Assembly: GCA_022641095.1 (NCBI GenBank) | Contig: JALCDB010000001.1 | Span: forward strand, 124,001 to 188,000 | Reading direction: 5' to 3' | Length of the DNA stretch: 64,000 nt | From: Bacilli bacterium | Lineage (GTDB): Bacteria > Bacillota_I > Bacilli_A > RFN20 > CAG-826 | In this document: positions 32,052 through 41,038 of the stretch, one piece after another | Layout: each line of letters opens with the position of its first letter | How positions within the stretch are numbered: the first letter of the stretch is position 1 | Program-made: the position numbers and the translations under genes | Notes under the pieces: generated by a model | What the model saw: only the letters and a program-made list of their open reading frames with translations | The model's database searches: none | What the model was told of the DNA's origin: nothing

Positions 32052-33194
32052 ATGGCAATAGTTGAGGACCGTGCAAACGGGAAATACTATATCTCATACC
32101 ATATCAAATACCCTGACGGCGAAACAAAGACCGTCAACATCAAGAGCAAGGAGTGGACAATCGGCAAAGGAAAGCGGTTCATGAAGCAAATCGAGGCTTC
32201 AGAGATAGAGTCGGACAAAGCCAAAAGGCTGTCTAACTACCATCTAGGCGGCAACGCCACGTTCTCGTCGCTGTGCGATGCGTACGTACGCGAGCAAATG
32301 GATTCGCTGAAGCCTCAGACGGCCTATGGGAAGGCTCTGGTGGTCAAAGACTACATGATGGCGCTGTTCGACAGGAACTCCCGCTTGGACAGGGCATTGA
32401 CCGCCGAGTCATGCTCCGCGTTCCGGGACAAGGTCGCCTCGAAAGGATACACGTCCAGCCGAACCAACCAAATCCTTCAGGTCGCTAGGTCGGTAATAGA
32501 CTACGCTTGCGACAGGGACCTGCTTTCATACGAAAGCGGTAAAAGGCTGCAAAGGCTCCTGAAGCCGGTCAATTCGCGCATAGACCGGTCGAGGAGGGAC
32601 CCGCAGTTCTGGACCACCGAAGAATACGACAGGTTCATAGCCACGTTCAAGGAAGGCGATGCCGACTGGAAGTGGAGGACGTTCTTCGAGACCATGTACT
32701 GGGGCGCCCTCAGGGCATCCGAAGCCATAGGGCTCAAATGGAAGTACGTGAACTTCGACCGGTCGACAATATCAATAATCGAGACCGTCGACAAATCAGG
32801 GAGGGTTGGGACAACGAAGAATTCCTCATCCGACGCCCCGGTGTCGCTTCCGAAAGACATCATGGCCGAGCTGTCGGCGCTGAAGGAATCTCTGTACTGC
32901 GGCGACGATGATTACTGCTTCTTCGTCAAACACGTCGCTAGGACCAGCGTCAAAAGGATGCTGGACAAGCACGCGAAGATGGCCGGGGTCAAGCAGATAA
33001 GGGTGCACGACCTCAGGCATTCGATGGCGTCGAGGCTCATAAACGCAGGCGTCAACCCGCTCATAGTGAGCAAGCATCTGCGACACGCCAGCACCCAGCA
33101 AACGCTTGACACCTACAGCCATTTATTCCCATCAGTGACGGATGGGTTGATGGATAAAATAGAAAAAGGAGGAACCAAAAATGGTTTACACTGA
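32052..33194 (+). CDS. int: Phage tyrosine integrase, 380 aa
   Basis: Site-specific recombinase for integration/excision. The N-terminal 60 residues form an arm-binding domain (VEDRANGKYYISYHIKYPDG); the core-binding domain lies at about 70-165. The catalytic domain shows WGALRASEAIGLKW (first Arg), HDLRHSMASRLI (His-x-x-Arg), HLRHASTQQTL (second His) and DTYSHLF (nucleophile Tyr). Start after AGGAGG. Usual length. Located at the right end, next to the host junction. Confidence 0.95.
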   Translation: MAIVEDRANGKYYISYHIKYPDGETKTVNIKSKEWTIGKGKRFMKQIEASEIESDKAKRLSNYHLGGNATFSSLCDAYVREQMDSLKPQTAYGKALVVKDYMMALFDRNSRLDRALTAESCSAFRDKVASKGYTSSRTNQILQVARSVIDYACDRDLLSYESGKRLQRLLKPVNSRIDRSRRDPQFWTTEEYDRFIATFKEGDADWKWRTFFETMYWGALRASEAIGLKWKYVNFDRSTISIIETVDKSGRVGTTKNSSSDAPVSLPKDIMAELSALKESLYCGDDDYCFFVKHVARTSVKRMLDKHAKMAGVKQIRVHDLRHSMASRLINAGVNPLIVSKHLRHASTQQTLDTYSHLFPSVTDGLMDKIEKGGTKNGLH

Positions 33195-33618
33195 ACTTAC
33201 TAAGATGGCTATGATTATCTGCTTGGAGGCCCATAGAGGGCAATTCGACAAGGGAGGCTATCCGTATTGCTTCCATCCGATTCATCTGGCCGAGCAGATG
33301 GACGACGAGGACTCTACGTGCGTCGCGCTACTGCATGACGTAATAGAGGACAATCCGTCCTATTCGCTGGCATACATGGGGTCAACCGCCATGATGCCTC
33401 CAGCCGTAGTCGAGGCTCTTAGGTTGCTGACGCACGACAAGGACAACGTCTCCTACGAGGATTACCTTAAAGGCATAAAGTCCAACAAACTGGCCACCAA
33501 GGTGAAACTTGCAGACCTGAGGCACAACTTGGACGCCAGTAGGCTTCCTAAAGGCAAAGCCAATCCAAATCAGGCCAAATACGAGTTTGCGCTATCCTAT
33601 CTTCTTGGTGTCAAATAA
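33181..33618 (+). CDS. RelA/SpoT-type HD hydrolase carried by prophage, 145 aa
   Basis: A small stand-alone HD domain of the (p)ppGpp-hydrolase type. AHRGQFDKGGYPYCFHP gives H32; VALLHDVIEDN gives H52-D53 and E56-D57; VKLADLRHNL gives D112. This is the H...HD-ED...D metal-binding pattern of SpoT/Rel and small alarmone hydrolases. The synthetase domain is absent and the length is close to other small hydrolases. The gene overlaps the last 14 bases of int, so it belongs to the phage. It may remove host alarmones or a related nucleotide; the true substrate is unknown. Confidence 0.82.
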   Translation: MVYTELTKMAMIICLEAHRGQFDKGGYPYCFHPIHLAEQMDDEDSTCVALLHDVIEDNPSYSLAYMGSTAMMPPAVVEALRLLTHDKDNVSYEDYLKGIKSNKLATKVKLADLRHNLDASRLPKGKANPNQAKYEFALSYLLGVK

Positions 33619-33749
33619 GTGGCGAAATATGACGAAAAACGCAATTTGCGATTAACCGCAACGTCACAAAATGCAGCAAATATCGCATTATAGCGTTTAA
33701 CGAAAACCCATCACCACTCCCCGTCACTTGCTCCAACTAGATGAAAAAC

Positions 33750-33775
33750 GGCCCCCGATCGATCGGGGCTTTTTT
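33750..33775. terminator. Bidirectional terminator at prophage/host border
   Basis: CCCCGATC/GATCGGGG (33753-33768) forms a perfect palindrome followed by CTTTTTTCTT on the + strand, and by CCGTTTTTC on the - strand. It separates the rightward HD gene from the leftward host gene that ends at 33788. Confidence 0.8.
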
Positions 33776-33787
33776 CTTGGCTTTCCC

Positions 33788-34921
33788 CTAGCGATCGTCG
33801 CCTTCCGCGTCATCATCGGCGGCATCCTCATTTTGGCTGCCGCCCTTTTCCGTCCCGTTTTTCTTTGGCGTTTCCGCGGAATCCCCTTCAGGCTTGCCCT
33901 TATTGGCTTTCCTGGCCTCATCGATGGCCTTCTGAATGTCCTTGGCCTGAGCCTCGTCAAGTTCCCTATTCGCCTGAAGCTGATGCAAGGCGTCTTCGGC
34001 GAAGCGAACCGAGAATTTGGCGAAGGATCCTTCGAAACGGTCGGCCAAAAGCTCCACGACGATCAGAAAATAAGGGACGAAGAAGATGGTGAGGAGGAAC
34101 GATCCGGCGATTCCGGAGGCGACGATGCCGATGTACTCGCTTAGGAAATACCCCGCCACGCAGCCGAGGGCGAACCCAAGGAGAAGCAAGACGATGCCGA
34201 CCCACGTGGCCCGAAGAAGTTCCGAGAGGATTACCTTGCGGTTTTCGCGGTAGACGCCCATGAATATGCGGTTGGCGGCCCGAGGGGCGAGTCGGCTTCG
34301 CTTCATGGCAGCCCGAACGTAGGAATTGAGGGTCCAAACGGAGATTTTGAAAACGGAAATAAGGAGCCAGCAACCCGTCTCCACCACTTCGGAGAGAACG
34401 TACCAAAGGGCGACTTCGCCGTTATCGCTCAGGACCTTCGCGTAAGCGCTTTCGTCCAAATTGATCGAGGCCTGATAAAGCTTTTGGAAACCCGAAGCGA
34501 AAACGGCGCTGTGGCCATAGGCGAACGAAACGTAAAAAAGGTTGAAGAGGAAGGCGATGAGGATGGACCATAGAAACGCCCAAAGAACGTTCCCAATCAC
34601 CCGATAAACGCCATAGTATGGCGAACGGAAGTACATCCCGAAATAGGAGAAAAAGCCCTTGTTCGAGAAGGGATGGCCCTGCCTGGCCTCGCTGATGGTG
34701 ATCTGAAGGGCGAAGAAAAAGGGGAGTTCGATGAGGGGCAAAGTAAAGTAAAGGGTCCACGATTTCCATAGGCCCACCGCCAAAACGCAAATCGAGAGCA
34801 TCGCGAAGGCGAAGGTCGGGGCAAAAGACGAGGAAAACTCGGCCTTGTAGGCACGCCATGAGGCTTGGGTGAGAGTGACCGTTTTCCCCTCAGCGTTATC
34901 TCTCCGTGGTGACTTTTCCAT
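33788..34921 (-). CDS. Host multi-pass membrane protein of unknown function, 377 aa
   Basis: About six to seven hydrophobic segments (e.g. AFAMLSICVLAVGLW, VIGNVLWAFLWSILIAFLFNLFYVSFAYG, GIVLLLLGFALGCVAGYFL, GIAGSFLLTIFFVPYFLIVVELL) and a long charged C-terminal tail rich in Asp/Glu/Lys (about residues 315-377). Start at 34921 with GAGGAA. It overlaps the NERD gene, so it is part of the deoD-NERD operon. No family recognised. It is the first host gene beside the prophage. Confidence 0.75.
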   Translation of the reverse strand: MEKSPRRDNAEGKTVTLTQASWRAYKAEFSSSFAPTFAFAMLSICVLAVGLWKSWTLYFTLPLIELPFFFALQITISEARQGHPFSNKGFFSYFGMYFRSPYYGVYRVIGNVLWAFLWSILIAFLFNLFYVSFAYGHSAVFASGFQKLYQASINLDESAYAKVLSDNGEVALWYVLSEVVETGCWLLISVFKISVWTLNSYVRAAMKRSRLAPRAANRIFMGVYRENRKVILSELLRATWVGIVLLLLGFALGCVAGYFLSEYIGIVASGIAGSFLLTIFFVPYFLIVVELLADRFEGSFAKFSVRFAEDALHQLQANRELDEAQAKDIQKAIDEARKANKGKPEGDSAETPKKNGTEKGGSQNEDAADDDAEGDDR

Positions 34922-35540
34922 GATTCCTCGCATTCAGATTGTGCAGATCGACGAAAATCCGGCGCAGTTCCTCTTGGTTGAGGGGCGCCAAGTCCTGTCC
35001 CTCGTAGAACTCGATCGTCTTGGCCAGCTTCGAAAGGGGCACAAGCTGACTATAGCCCTTTTCGTTCTCATAAGGGGCCACAAAGCAATCGTCATTGACG
35101 AGGACCAAACCCACCATGAGGGTGGCGTTGACCCCCGAGACGATGCCGAGTCGCTCCAAAACGGCCTTGTTCTCGAGAAGGGGGTTGGGAATCGCTTCCT
35201 TCCGCTCCCGCATCGTGTAATAGACCCAAGCCGGATCGTAGGCGGTCGGGACGATGGCCCCTTCGTAATAGCGGTCCGTGATGACGTAGACGTATTTCCC
35301 GCCGCCTAAGATATGGTCGATATGGAAATAATCCTCCGAGCCCACCTTCAGGAGCACGTCGTTAAGGAGGAAATAGTCATTGTCGAGATTGACCCGGTTC
35401 ACCTTCGTGTAAAACATCCGGGCCACGTTCTTCCGCCACACGTATCGCTTGATGGGCTTATAGAAGAAAAGAAGGAAAAAGAGGGACGCCGCGAGCACGG
35501 CCGTCACGCAGAAAACCGCAAGACGGACGGAATAGGGCAT
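34896..35540 (-). CDS. Membrane-anchored NERD-domain protein, 214 aa
   Basis: One N-terminal transmembrane helix (VFCVTAVLAASLFFLLFF) followed by a NERD (nuclease-related) domain: LLNDVLLKVGSEDYFHIDHILGGGKYVYVITDRYYEG and NPLLENKAVLERLG match the usual 'hIDHvvv...vyviE-K-y-G' and 'NP--QN' blocks. The E-x-K position reads TDR here, so catalytic ability is doubtful. Start immediately follows the deoD stop (TAAATG). Confidence 0.7.
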   Translation of the reverse strand: MPYSVRLAVFCVTAVLAASLFFLLFFYKPIKRYVWRKNVARMFYTKVNRVNLDNDYFLLNDVLLKVGSEDYFHIDHILGGGKYVYVITDRYYEGAIVPTAYDPAWVYYTMRERKEAIPNPLLENKAVLERLGIVSGVNATLMVGLVLVNDDCFVAPYENEKGYSQLVPLSKLAKTIEFYEGQDLAPLNQEELRRIFVDLHNLNARNHGKVTTER

Positions 35541-36263
35541 TTATCCACCGAAGCCGTCGACCACCTCGAGGGCGGTGACGATCATGTTATCAAGACCTTC
35601 CTGACGTTCGGCGGCGGTGAGTTTCCCATCGCTGCAGAAAGAGTCGCTGACCGAGCAAATGCTGAGGGCCCTCTTGTGGAGAACCGCCGCGGTGGAATAA
35701 AGGGCATAACCTTCCATTTCGACGCCAAGGACGCCGATGGCGGCCCATTTTTTCCAAGATTCCGGTGAATAGTCGTAGAACACATCGCTCGAAAGAAGAT
35801 TCCCCACGACATAGCGGAAGCCGTTCTTTTTGGCGGCGGCGACCGAAGCGGAAAGCAAATCGAAGTCGGCGATGGCGCTGTAGGTGCCACCGTTAAGGCC
35901 GAACTGGGCCGGCCAGTTGCCATCGGTGCAGCAGCCTTCGGCGATCAGCAGATCCTTGAGTCTGACGCCGGGCACATAACTGCCGATGGTACCAATGCGG
36001 ATGATGGCCTCGACGCCGTAACCGTCAAAGAGCTCGTGGGAGTAAATGCCGATGGAAGGCATGCCCATGCCGCTGGCCATCACGGAAACGCGCGTGCCTT
36101 TTTTGGTGAAGCCGGTGAAGCCAAGAATGCCCCGGACGTCCGTGACGAGCTTGGCGTTGACCAAGTAATTGTCGGCGATCCATCGGGCTCGCTTGGGATC
36201 CCCCGGCATTAAGACGATTTTCGCGAAGTCGCCATTTTTGGCGGCGATATGCGGTGTTGGCAT
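35541..36263 (-). CDS. deoD: Purine nucleoside phosphorylase (DeoD type)
   Basis: Phosphorolysis of purine (deoxy)nucleosides to base and (deoxy)ribose-1-phosphate. Opens PTPHIAAKNGDFAKIVLMPGDPKRA, has GMGMPSIGIYSHEL and the phosphate/base-binding VEMEGYALYSTA and CSVSDSF(C)SD. Length 240 matches hexameric DeoD (about 235-240). First gene of the operon; AAGGAGGG upstream. Confidence 0.95.
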   Translation of the reverse strand: MPTPHIAAKNGDFAKIVLMPGDPKRARWIADNYLVNAKLVTDVRGILGFTGFTKKGTRVSVMASGMGMPSIGIYSHELFDGYGVEAIIRIGTIGSYVPGVRLKDLLIAEGCCTDGNWPAQFGLNGGTYSAIADFDLLSASVAAAKKNGFRYVVGNLLSSDVFYDYSPESWKKWAAIGVLGVEMEGYALYSTAAVLHKRALSICSVSDSFCSDGKLTAAERQEGLDNMIVTALEVVDGFGG

Positions 36264-36373
36264 ATTGAACCCTCCTTAAGGTAAAACCCGAATGATAGTA
36301 TATCTCAAACCGCGTGGGCCCGCGACTGCCAAAAGGTTCGCTGCTAAGCCCATTTTCCTTAACGCGAAGGCCC

Positions 36374-38146
36374 TCACTCGACGGTGACCGATTTGGCGAG
36401 GTTGCGAGGTTTGTCGATCGGCAGCTTCTTTTCGAGGGCCGCGTAATAGGAAAGGTACTGGCCGAACATGACTTCCGGCAGGACCGCCAAAAGAGATGGG
36501 ACATCGGGATAAGAGAAACTGTCCCCTTCCTCGCGGAGGGCCTCGCTGCTCACGATAAGGACGGTCGCGCCGCGGCTGGAGAGTTCCGTCAGATTGTTGC
36601 GAAGGGCCAAAGCCGTCAAGGGATCGCTTACGAAGCCGATGACCGGGGTGTCCTTCTCGATGAGGGCGATCGGGCCATGCTTGAGCTCCCCGCCCGGATA
36701 GGCTTCGGCGTGGATATAGGAAATCTCCTTCAGTTTGAGCGAGCACTCAAGGGCGGCGGCGAAATCATGGCCGCGTCCGACGTAAAAGGCGTCGCGCGAA
36801 ACGAAAATCCGCTTCGCGATCGCGTGAATCCCTTCCTTCCGAAGGACGATGTCGCGCAAAGAGCGGATGAGCGAATCCAAACCGGCCACGGCGCTCGTCC
36901 GCCCGCCGACGGCATTGGCGAGAAGGGCCAGCAAAACGACTTGAGCCATGTAGCTCTTCGTCGCCGCCACCGCCACTTCAAGCCCGGCGTAAAGGAGCAG
37001 GCTATAGGTGGCTTTGCGCTCGATCGTGCTGCCTTTGGTGTTCGTGATGGCGAGGGTCGGAAGACCTTTGTCGAGCAAAAACTTCTGGCAGAGGATGAGA
37101 TCGGCGGTCTCACCCGATTGCGAGACGAGGACGAAAACGGTCTTTTTCGAGGGAAGCGTTGGGTAATAGGCCCATTCGCTGCCGATGTAGGCCTCGCTTC
37201 GCTTGCCAAGCCGCTTCATGAACTCGACGCCCAATAGAGAAGCGTAATAAGACGTCCCGCAAGCCAAGAAGACCACTTCATCGGCATCGCGCAACGCCCT
37301 GATCAGTTTCTGATCGAAAAGGTATTTCTCGCCATCGAAGTAATTGTCCCCGAGGCAATGGATGACGTCGGGCGACTCTTCGATTTCCTTGAGCATGAAA
37401 GTGGGATAGCCGTCAAGATCGTAGTCATAACGGGCCGTGTCGCGCGAAGTGACGACCGGGGCGATGGCTTTCCCGGCGATATAGATCTTCGCCTCGGCGG
37501 GGGTGAGCACGCCGTACTCGCCGTCTTCGAGATCGATGAACTTATCGGTGTAGTCAACCATCGGGAGAGCGTCGCTGGCCAAGTAGTTGGCCCCTTTTCC
37601 CAACCCGATGAGCAGCGGCGAGGCTTTCTTCATGAAATACAGATTGGAATCGTCCTTGCAAATGATCGCGCAGGCGAAAGAACCCCGCAAAACGCCCATC
37701 GTTTCCGAAATGGAAGCCAAAACGTCCTTTTTCTGGCGATAATTGTCTTCCAGCAGATCGGCGATGACTTCGGTGTCGGTATCGGTGTGGAAGATGTATC
37801 CATGGTCCTTCAAAAGATTCTTTAGGGAGCGGTAGTTCTCGATCACTCCGTTATGGACGATATAGAAATCCCTGCGCATCGAGAAATGCGGATGGGCGTT
37901 GGCTTGGTTAGGAACCCCATGGGTGGCCCAACGGGTATGGGCGATGCCGACTTCCCCACCCGAAAAGGGCGCAACGGCCCTCGAAAGGTCGTCGACGCGG
38001 CCCGCCACCTTCTTAAGAATCACTTTCCCGTCTTTCCGATAGGCCAACCCCGCGGAATCATAGCCGCGATAGTCGAGTTTCTTGAGCCCGGTGAGCAAAT
38101 AGTCCCGATAGTCGAGTTTGCCGACTCCGCCGATGATTCCGCACAT
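36374..38146 (-). CDS. glmS: Glutamine-fructose-6-phosphate aminotransferase
   Basis: Makes glucosamine-6-phosphate, entry to peptidoglycan precursors. N-terminal class II amidotransferase begins CGIIGG (nucleophile Cys2) with HTRWATHG and VHNGVIENY. Two SIS domains follow (CGTSYYASLLG, VSQSGETADL) and the C-terminus ends DKPRNLAKSVTVE as usual. 590 aa (normal about 600). Starts one base beyond the glmM stop, so glmM and glmS are co-transcribed. No glmS ribozyme fits in the space. Confidence 0.97.
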   Translation of the reverse strand: MCGIIGGVGKLDYRDYLLTGLKKLDYRGYDSAGLAYRKDGKVILKKVAGRVDDLSRAVAPFSGGEVGIAHTRWATHGVPNQANAHPHFSMRRDFYIVHNGVIENYRSLKNLLKDHGYIFHTDTDTEVIADLLEDNYRQKKDVLASISETMGVLRGSFACAIICKDDSNLYFMKKASPLLIGLGKGANYLASDALPMVDYTDKFIDLEDGEYGVLTPAEAKIYIAGKAIAPVVTSRDTARYDYDLDGYPTFMLKEIEESPDVIHCLGDNYFDGEKYLFDQKLIRALRDADEVVFLACGTSYYASLLGVEFMKRLGKRSEAYIGSEWAYYPTLPSKKTVFVLVSQSGETADLILCQKFLLDKGLPTLAITNTKGSTIERKATYSLLLYAGLEVAVAATKSYMAQVVLLALLANAVGGRTSAVAGLDSLIRSLRDIVLRKEGIHAIAKRIFVSRDAFYVGRGHDFAAALECSLKLKEISYIHAEAYPGGELKHGPIALIEKDTPVIGFVSDPLTALALRNNLTELSSRGATVLIVSSEALREEGDSFSYPDVPSLLAVLPEVMFGQYLSYYAALEKKLPIDKPRNLAKSVTVE

Positions 38147-39472
38147 TTAGCGATCCCCCTTGATGAATGAAACGATTTCTTCGACTGCCTTCGCGCATTT
38201 CCCCTCGTCGGAAGCTTCCGCCATGACGCGAAGAAGCGGCTCGGTGCCGCTAGGCCTCACCAAAACCCGGCCCTGCCCTTTTAGCGAAGCCTCCTGCCGC
38301 GCGACGAAATCCCGCAAAGCGGGGTCGTTGGCGGCCTTTTCGAGGGCCTCTCTCGTCGCGAAAGGAACGTTTTTTAGAATCTGCGGATACACCGCGAATT
38401 CGGCGATTTTCCGATATAGGGCGGGCTCGTGAACGAAAATATCAAGCAGTTTGAGGGAACTCAAAAGCCCGTCCCCGGTATTGAGATCGTCAAGGAAAAT
38501 GACGTGCCCCGATTGCTCGCCCCCGAGCGACAAGCCGTCTTTCTTCAGGGCCTGCTGGACGTTTTTGTCGCCCACAGCCACGGTCTTGTAGGCGATCCCC
38601 TCTTCCTCGAGGGCTTTCCGCAAACCGAAATTGCTCATGACCGTGATGACCACGGTATCGTTCTTAAGGGCTTTCTTCTCCCGCAAATAAAGGGCGCCTA
38701 AGAAAACAAGCGCGTCCCCGTCGATGAGGCGCCCGCCCGGACCGAACGCCATGAAGCGGTCGCCGTCCCCGTCGAAGGCAAAGCCAAGGTCGCATCCTTT
38801 TTCAAGATACGCCTTCCTGAGTCCTTCAAGATGCGTGCTGCCGCAATCGTCGTTGATGTTGCGTCCGTTCGGGGCGGCGTTTATGAAAAAGGCGTCGACG
38901 CCAAGCTTCTCGTACAGCCGCGGGGCAAGGGCACTCGCGGATCCGTTCGCGCAGTCGACGAGCACGCGCGCCTTCCCGTATCCTCCTTGGGCTTTGGAAG
39001 CCAGCCAAGCGAGGTATTCTTCCTTGAGGCCGTCTCCGGAGACAAGACGCCCGGGAGCAAGAGGCAAATCGTCGGCCTCCCGATCCATGTATTCTTCGAT
39101 GATGCCTTCCCGATCGTCGGCCAGTTTCTCGCCTTCGCCATTGAAGACTTTGATGCCGTTGTCGCCATACGGGTTATGGGAGGCGCTGATCATGACGCCA
39201 TAAGCGAACCTTTTTGCCTTGACTAGATACGAGACGCTCGGCGTCGTGGAAACCGCGGAATCGTAGACAACGGCCCCGCTCTTAAGCAAGCCATCGATGA
39301 GGGCGCCCTTGAGGGTTTCGCCCGAAAGGCGAGTGTCCTCGCACACCAAAACCGGTTTTTGATCCAAAAAGGCCATTCGGCCAAGGCTGCGGCCGATCCG
39401 ATAAGCCATTTTTACCGTCAAAGTGATGAGGGCAACTCCCCGCACGCCATCCGTCCCAAAGTGTTTAAGCAT
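38147..39472 (-). CDS. glmM: Phosphoglucosamine mutase
   Basis: Interconverts glucosamine-6- and -1-phosphate. FGTDGVRG at the N-terminus, the phosphoserine loop MISASHNPYGDNGIK near residue 100, the magnesium loop FDGDGDR near 240, and GGEQSGH and RPSGTEPLLRVM in the sugar- and phosphate-binding regions. 441 aa, normal. Lies between cdaA and glmS. Confidence 0.97.
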   Translation of the reverse strand: MLKHFGTDGVRGVALITLTVKMAYRIGRSLGRMAFLDQKPVLVCEDTRLSGETLKGALIDGLLKSGAVVYDSAVSTTPSVSYLVKAKRFAYGVMISASHNPYGDNGIKVFNGEGEKLADDREGIIEEYMDREADDLPLAPGRLVSGDGLKEEYLAWLASKAQGGYGKARVLVDCANGSASALAPRLYEKLGVDAFFINAAPNGRNINDDCGSTHLEGLRKAYLEKGCDLGFAFDGDGDRFMAFGPGGRLIDGDALVFLGALYLREKKALKNDTVVITVMSNFGLRKALEEEGIAYKTVAVGDKNVQQALKKDGLSLGGEQSGHVIFLDDLNTGDGLLSSLKLLDIFVHEPALYRKIAEFAVYPQILKNVPFATREALEKAANDPALRDFVARQEASLKGQGRVLVRPSGTEPLLRVMAEASDEGKCAKAVEEIVSFIKGDR

Positions 39473-39493
39473 GGGTTCCTTATTCTTTTTTCG

Positions 39494-40315
39494 TCACTGC
39501 TTCTCGACTTCCGAAGCTTCCCCGCCGGAAGAAGGCGTCTCGGCAGTCATGTCGTCTTCAAAGACGCGCATGAAATTATCGGGGGTGACGGGTGTGAGTT
39601 CGCCTTGAAAAGCGATTGAGATGCGGCCCGTCTCCTCGCTTACGACGATGGTGACCGAGTCGGTCGCTTCGCTGATGCCGTAAGCCGCGCGATGGCGCGA
39701 TCCATACTTGCCCGTGAGCGGGCGGTTGGTCGGGGTGAAGTAGACGGAAGCGGCCACCATCTCGTCGTTGCGGATCACGACCGCCCCGTCATGAAGCCGG
39801 GTCCCAGGATAGAAAATGGTCTGAAGAAGCTCGCTTGAGACCGGAGCGTTGATGGGCGTCCCGTTTTTCATGACTTCGCTCAAATCGTCCTTGCGCTCAA
39901 AAGTGATGAGGGCGCCAACTTTCTGGTGGGATAAGGTAATGACGGCGGCTTCGACTTTGCGATACATCGCCTCACGGTCGAAGACGGCCTCAGGTTTAAC
40001 CTTGGGCGCGCGACGAAAAATGCCAAAGCCGCCCTTGCCCTTCATCGCATTGGAGACAAAGGGGCGATAGGCGCCGACGTTGCTGATAAGAAAAGCCGAT
40101 AAACCAATGACGAAAGCGGCGATGACCGCGAATCCGAAGTATTGGAGCCGAAAGATGAAGGCGACGAGGTAAAGGGCCTCCAAAAGCGAGCTGTAGATGA
40201 CGACGAAAGCGCGTTTGAGGATGCCAAAGAGAATAGCGTCCCCGATTCCGATGATGAACAAAGTCATGACGAAGTCGACGATGACGGAAGCATCCGTGAA
40301 ATCAGCTATGGCCAT
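39494..40315 (-). CDS. cdaA: Membrane diadenylate cyclase CdaA
   Basis: Synthesises c-di-AMP. About three N-terminal membrane helices (roughly residues 10-85), then the DAC domain: VGALITFER, the DGA motif LHDGAVVIRN and the RHR motif KYGSRHRAAYGISE. The C-terminal tail is acidic. 273 aa, usual. Next to glmM as in most Firmicutes, but the regulator gene cdaR (YbbR domains), normally between them, is absent here. AAGGAGGG precedes the start. Confidence 0.95.
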   Translation of the reverse strand: MAIADFTDASVIVDFVMTLFIIGIGDAILFGILKRAFVVIYSSLLEALYLVAFIFRLQYFGFAVIAAFVIGLSAFLISNVGAYRPFVSNAMKGKGGFGIFRRAPKVKPEAVFDREAMYRKVEAAVITLSHQKVGALITFERKDDLSEVMKNGTPINAPVSSELLQTIFYPGTRLHDGAVVIRNDEMVAASVYFTPTNRPLTGKYGSRHRAAYGISEATDSVTIVVSEETGRISIAFQGELTPVTPDNFMRVFEDDMTAETPSSGGEASEVEKQ

Positions 40316-40317
40316 GG

Positions 40318-40812
40318 CTAGTTGCCCTCCTTGGCGTCTCGATGGGCGAAGCGACTCGCCGCGGCGGCCGCGATGGCCCCCACGATATCGTCGATGAACG
40401 TGTTGCAGACCCCATCGCCTTTGCCAGCCTGGTTGAGCCGATCGATGACTCCGTATTTCTTCTTGTCGATATAGCCGAAATTGGTAAGGGCGATCGAACC
40501 ATAAAGGTTGCAGATTCCGTAGGCCAAGACTTCGTCGACCCCATAAAGCGGCTCGTCCCGGCGAAGGGCCCCTTCGAGTTCCTTGTCGCTCATTTTGCCC
40601 TCCTCGGCAAGCTTATCAAGTTCCACTGCGGTCATGATGGCGTTTTGGACCTCGCGCTTGCTGAGCACCGCTTTCACCGAAGTCATGAGTTCTTCGCGCG
40701 TAAGGTTCTGATGGTAATCCGCCTGCAAAAAACGGGCGCATTCCGCTATGTCTTCAAGCGTCACGCCCCGCTCCTTGAGCAAAGCGACGCAATGTTGATC
40801 CATGTTTTCCAT
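40318..40812 (-). CDS. PgpA/YutG-family protein, 164 aa
   Basis: RGVTLEDIAECARFLQADY..LTREELMTSVKAVLSKREVQNAIMTAVELDKLAEEGK, then LYGVDEVLAYGICNLYGSIALTNFGYIDK and FIDDIVGAIAAAAASRFAHR. This is the characteristic sequence of the YutG branch of phosphatidylglycerophosphatase A. Starts at 40812 or 40803 are possible; the RBS is weak, and a TTG at 40848 is unlikely. First gene of the cdaA-glmM-glmS block, with which it nearly overlaps. Confidence 0.8.
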   Translation of the reverse strand: MENMDQHCVALLKERGVTLEDIAECARFLQADYHQNLTREELMTSVKAVLSKREVQNAIMTAVELDKLAEEGKMSDKELEGALRRDEPLYGVDEVLAYGICNLYGSIALTNFGYIDKKKYGVIDRLNQAGKGDGVCNTFIDDIVGAIAAAAASRFAHRDAKEGN

Positions 40813-41038
40813 AAACAAAATTCCGGAAATGGTTTCCTTTGGAAACAATCATAGCAAAAAGGACGAGGGTAATAAAGCGAGCAAGCGGGGAAATGCCGCA
40901 ATAATCTAGCGAAAAATATATTGAGACGGTTAACGCGGAGAAACGCAGGAAAGGGAAAACACCGCAAAAAGCCGTTCTTAGCAAGGAAGAATGAATAAAA
41001 AACCACGCAAAAAGCCGGCCTTGAAGCGAAGCCAACCC

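Larger units (their letters stand above)
1..33750. mobile_element. Prophage (podovirus-like), right part; left end outside window
   Basis: Everything from the left edge to the terminator near 33.75 kb reads as one temperate phage. It has an integrase and CI/Cro switch at the right end, a leftward recombination/replication operon, a rightward cassette in the middle, and a leftward packaging-capsid-tail operon that runs off the window. TerS-TerL-portal-scaffold-capsid-adaptor-nozzle with no tape measure or tail tube gene points to a short-tailed phage. The right junction (attR) must lie between the end of the HD gene (33618) and the host gene ending at 33788. The core cannot be defined without the left junction. 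Confidence 0.93.

Noticed and set aside
36264..36373. Possible glmS ribozyme
   Set aside because: glmS starts one base after glmM ends, leaving no room for a ribozyme; the gap at this place is downstream of glmS and upstream of deoD.
36314..37237. Open frame of 307 codons opposite glmS
   Set aside because: glmS and its upstream overlap with glmM are unambiguous; the antisense frame has no recognisable domain.
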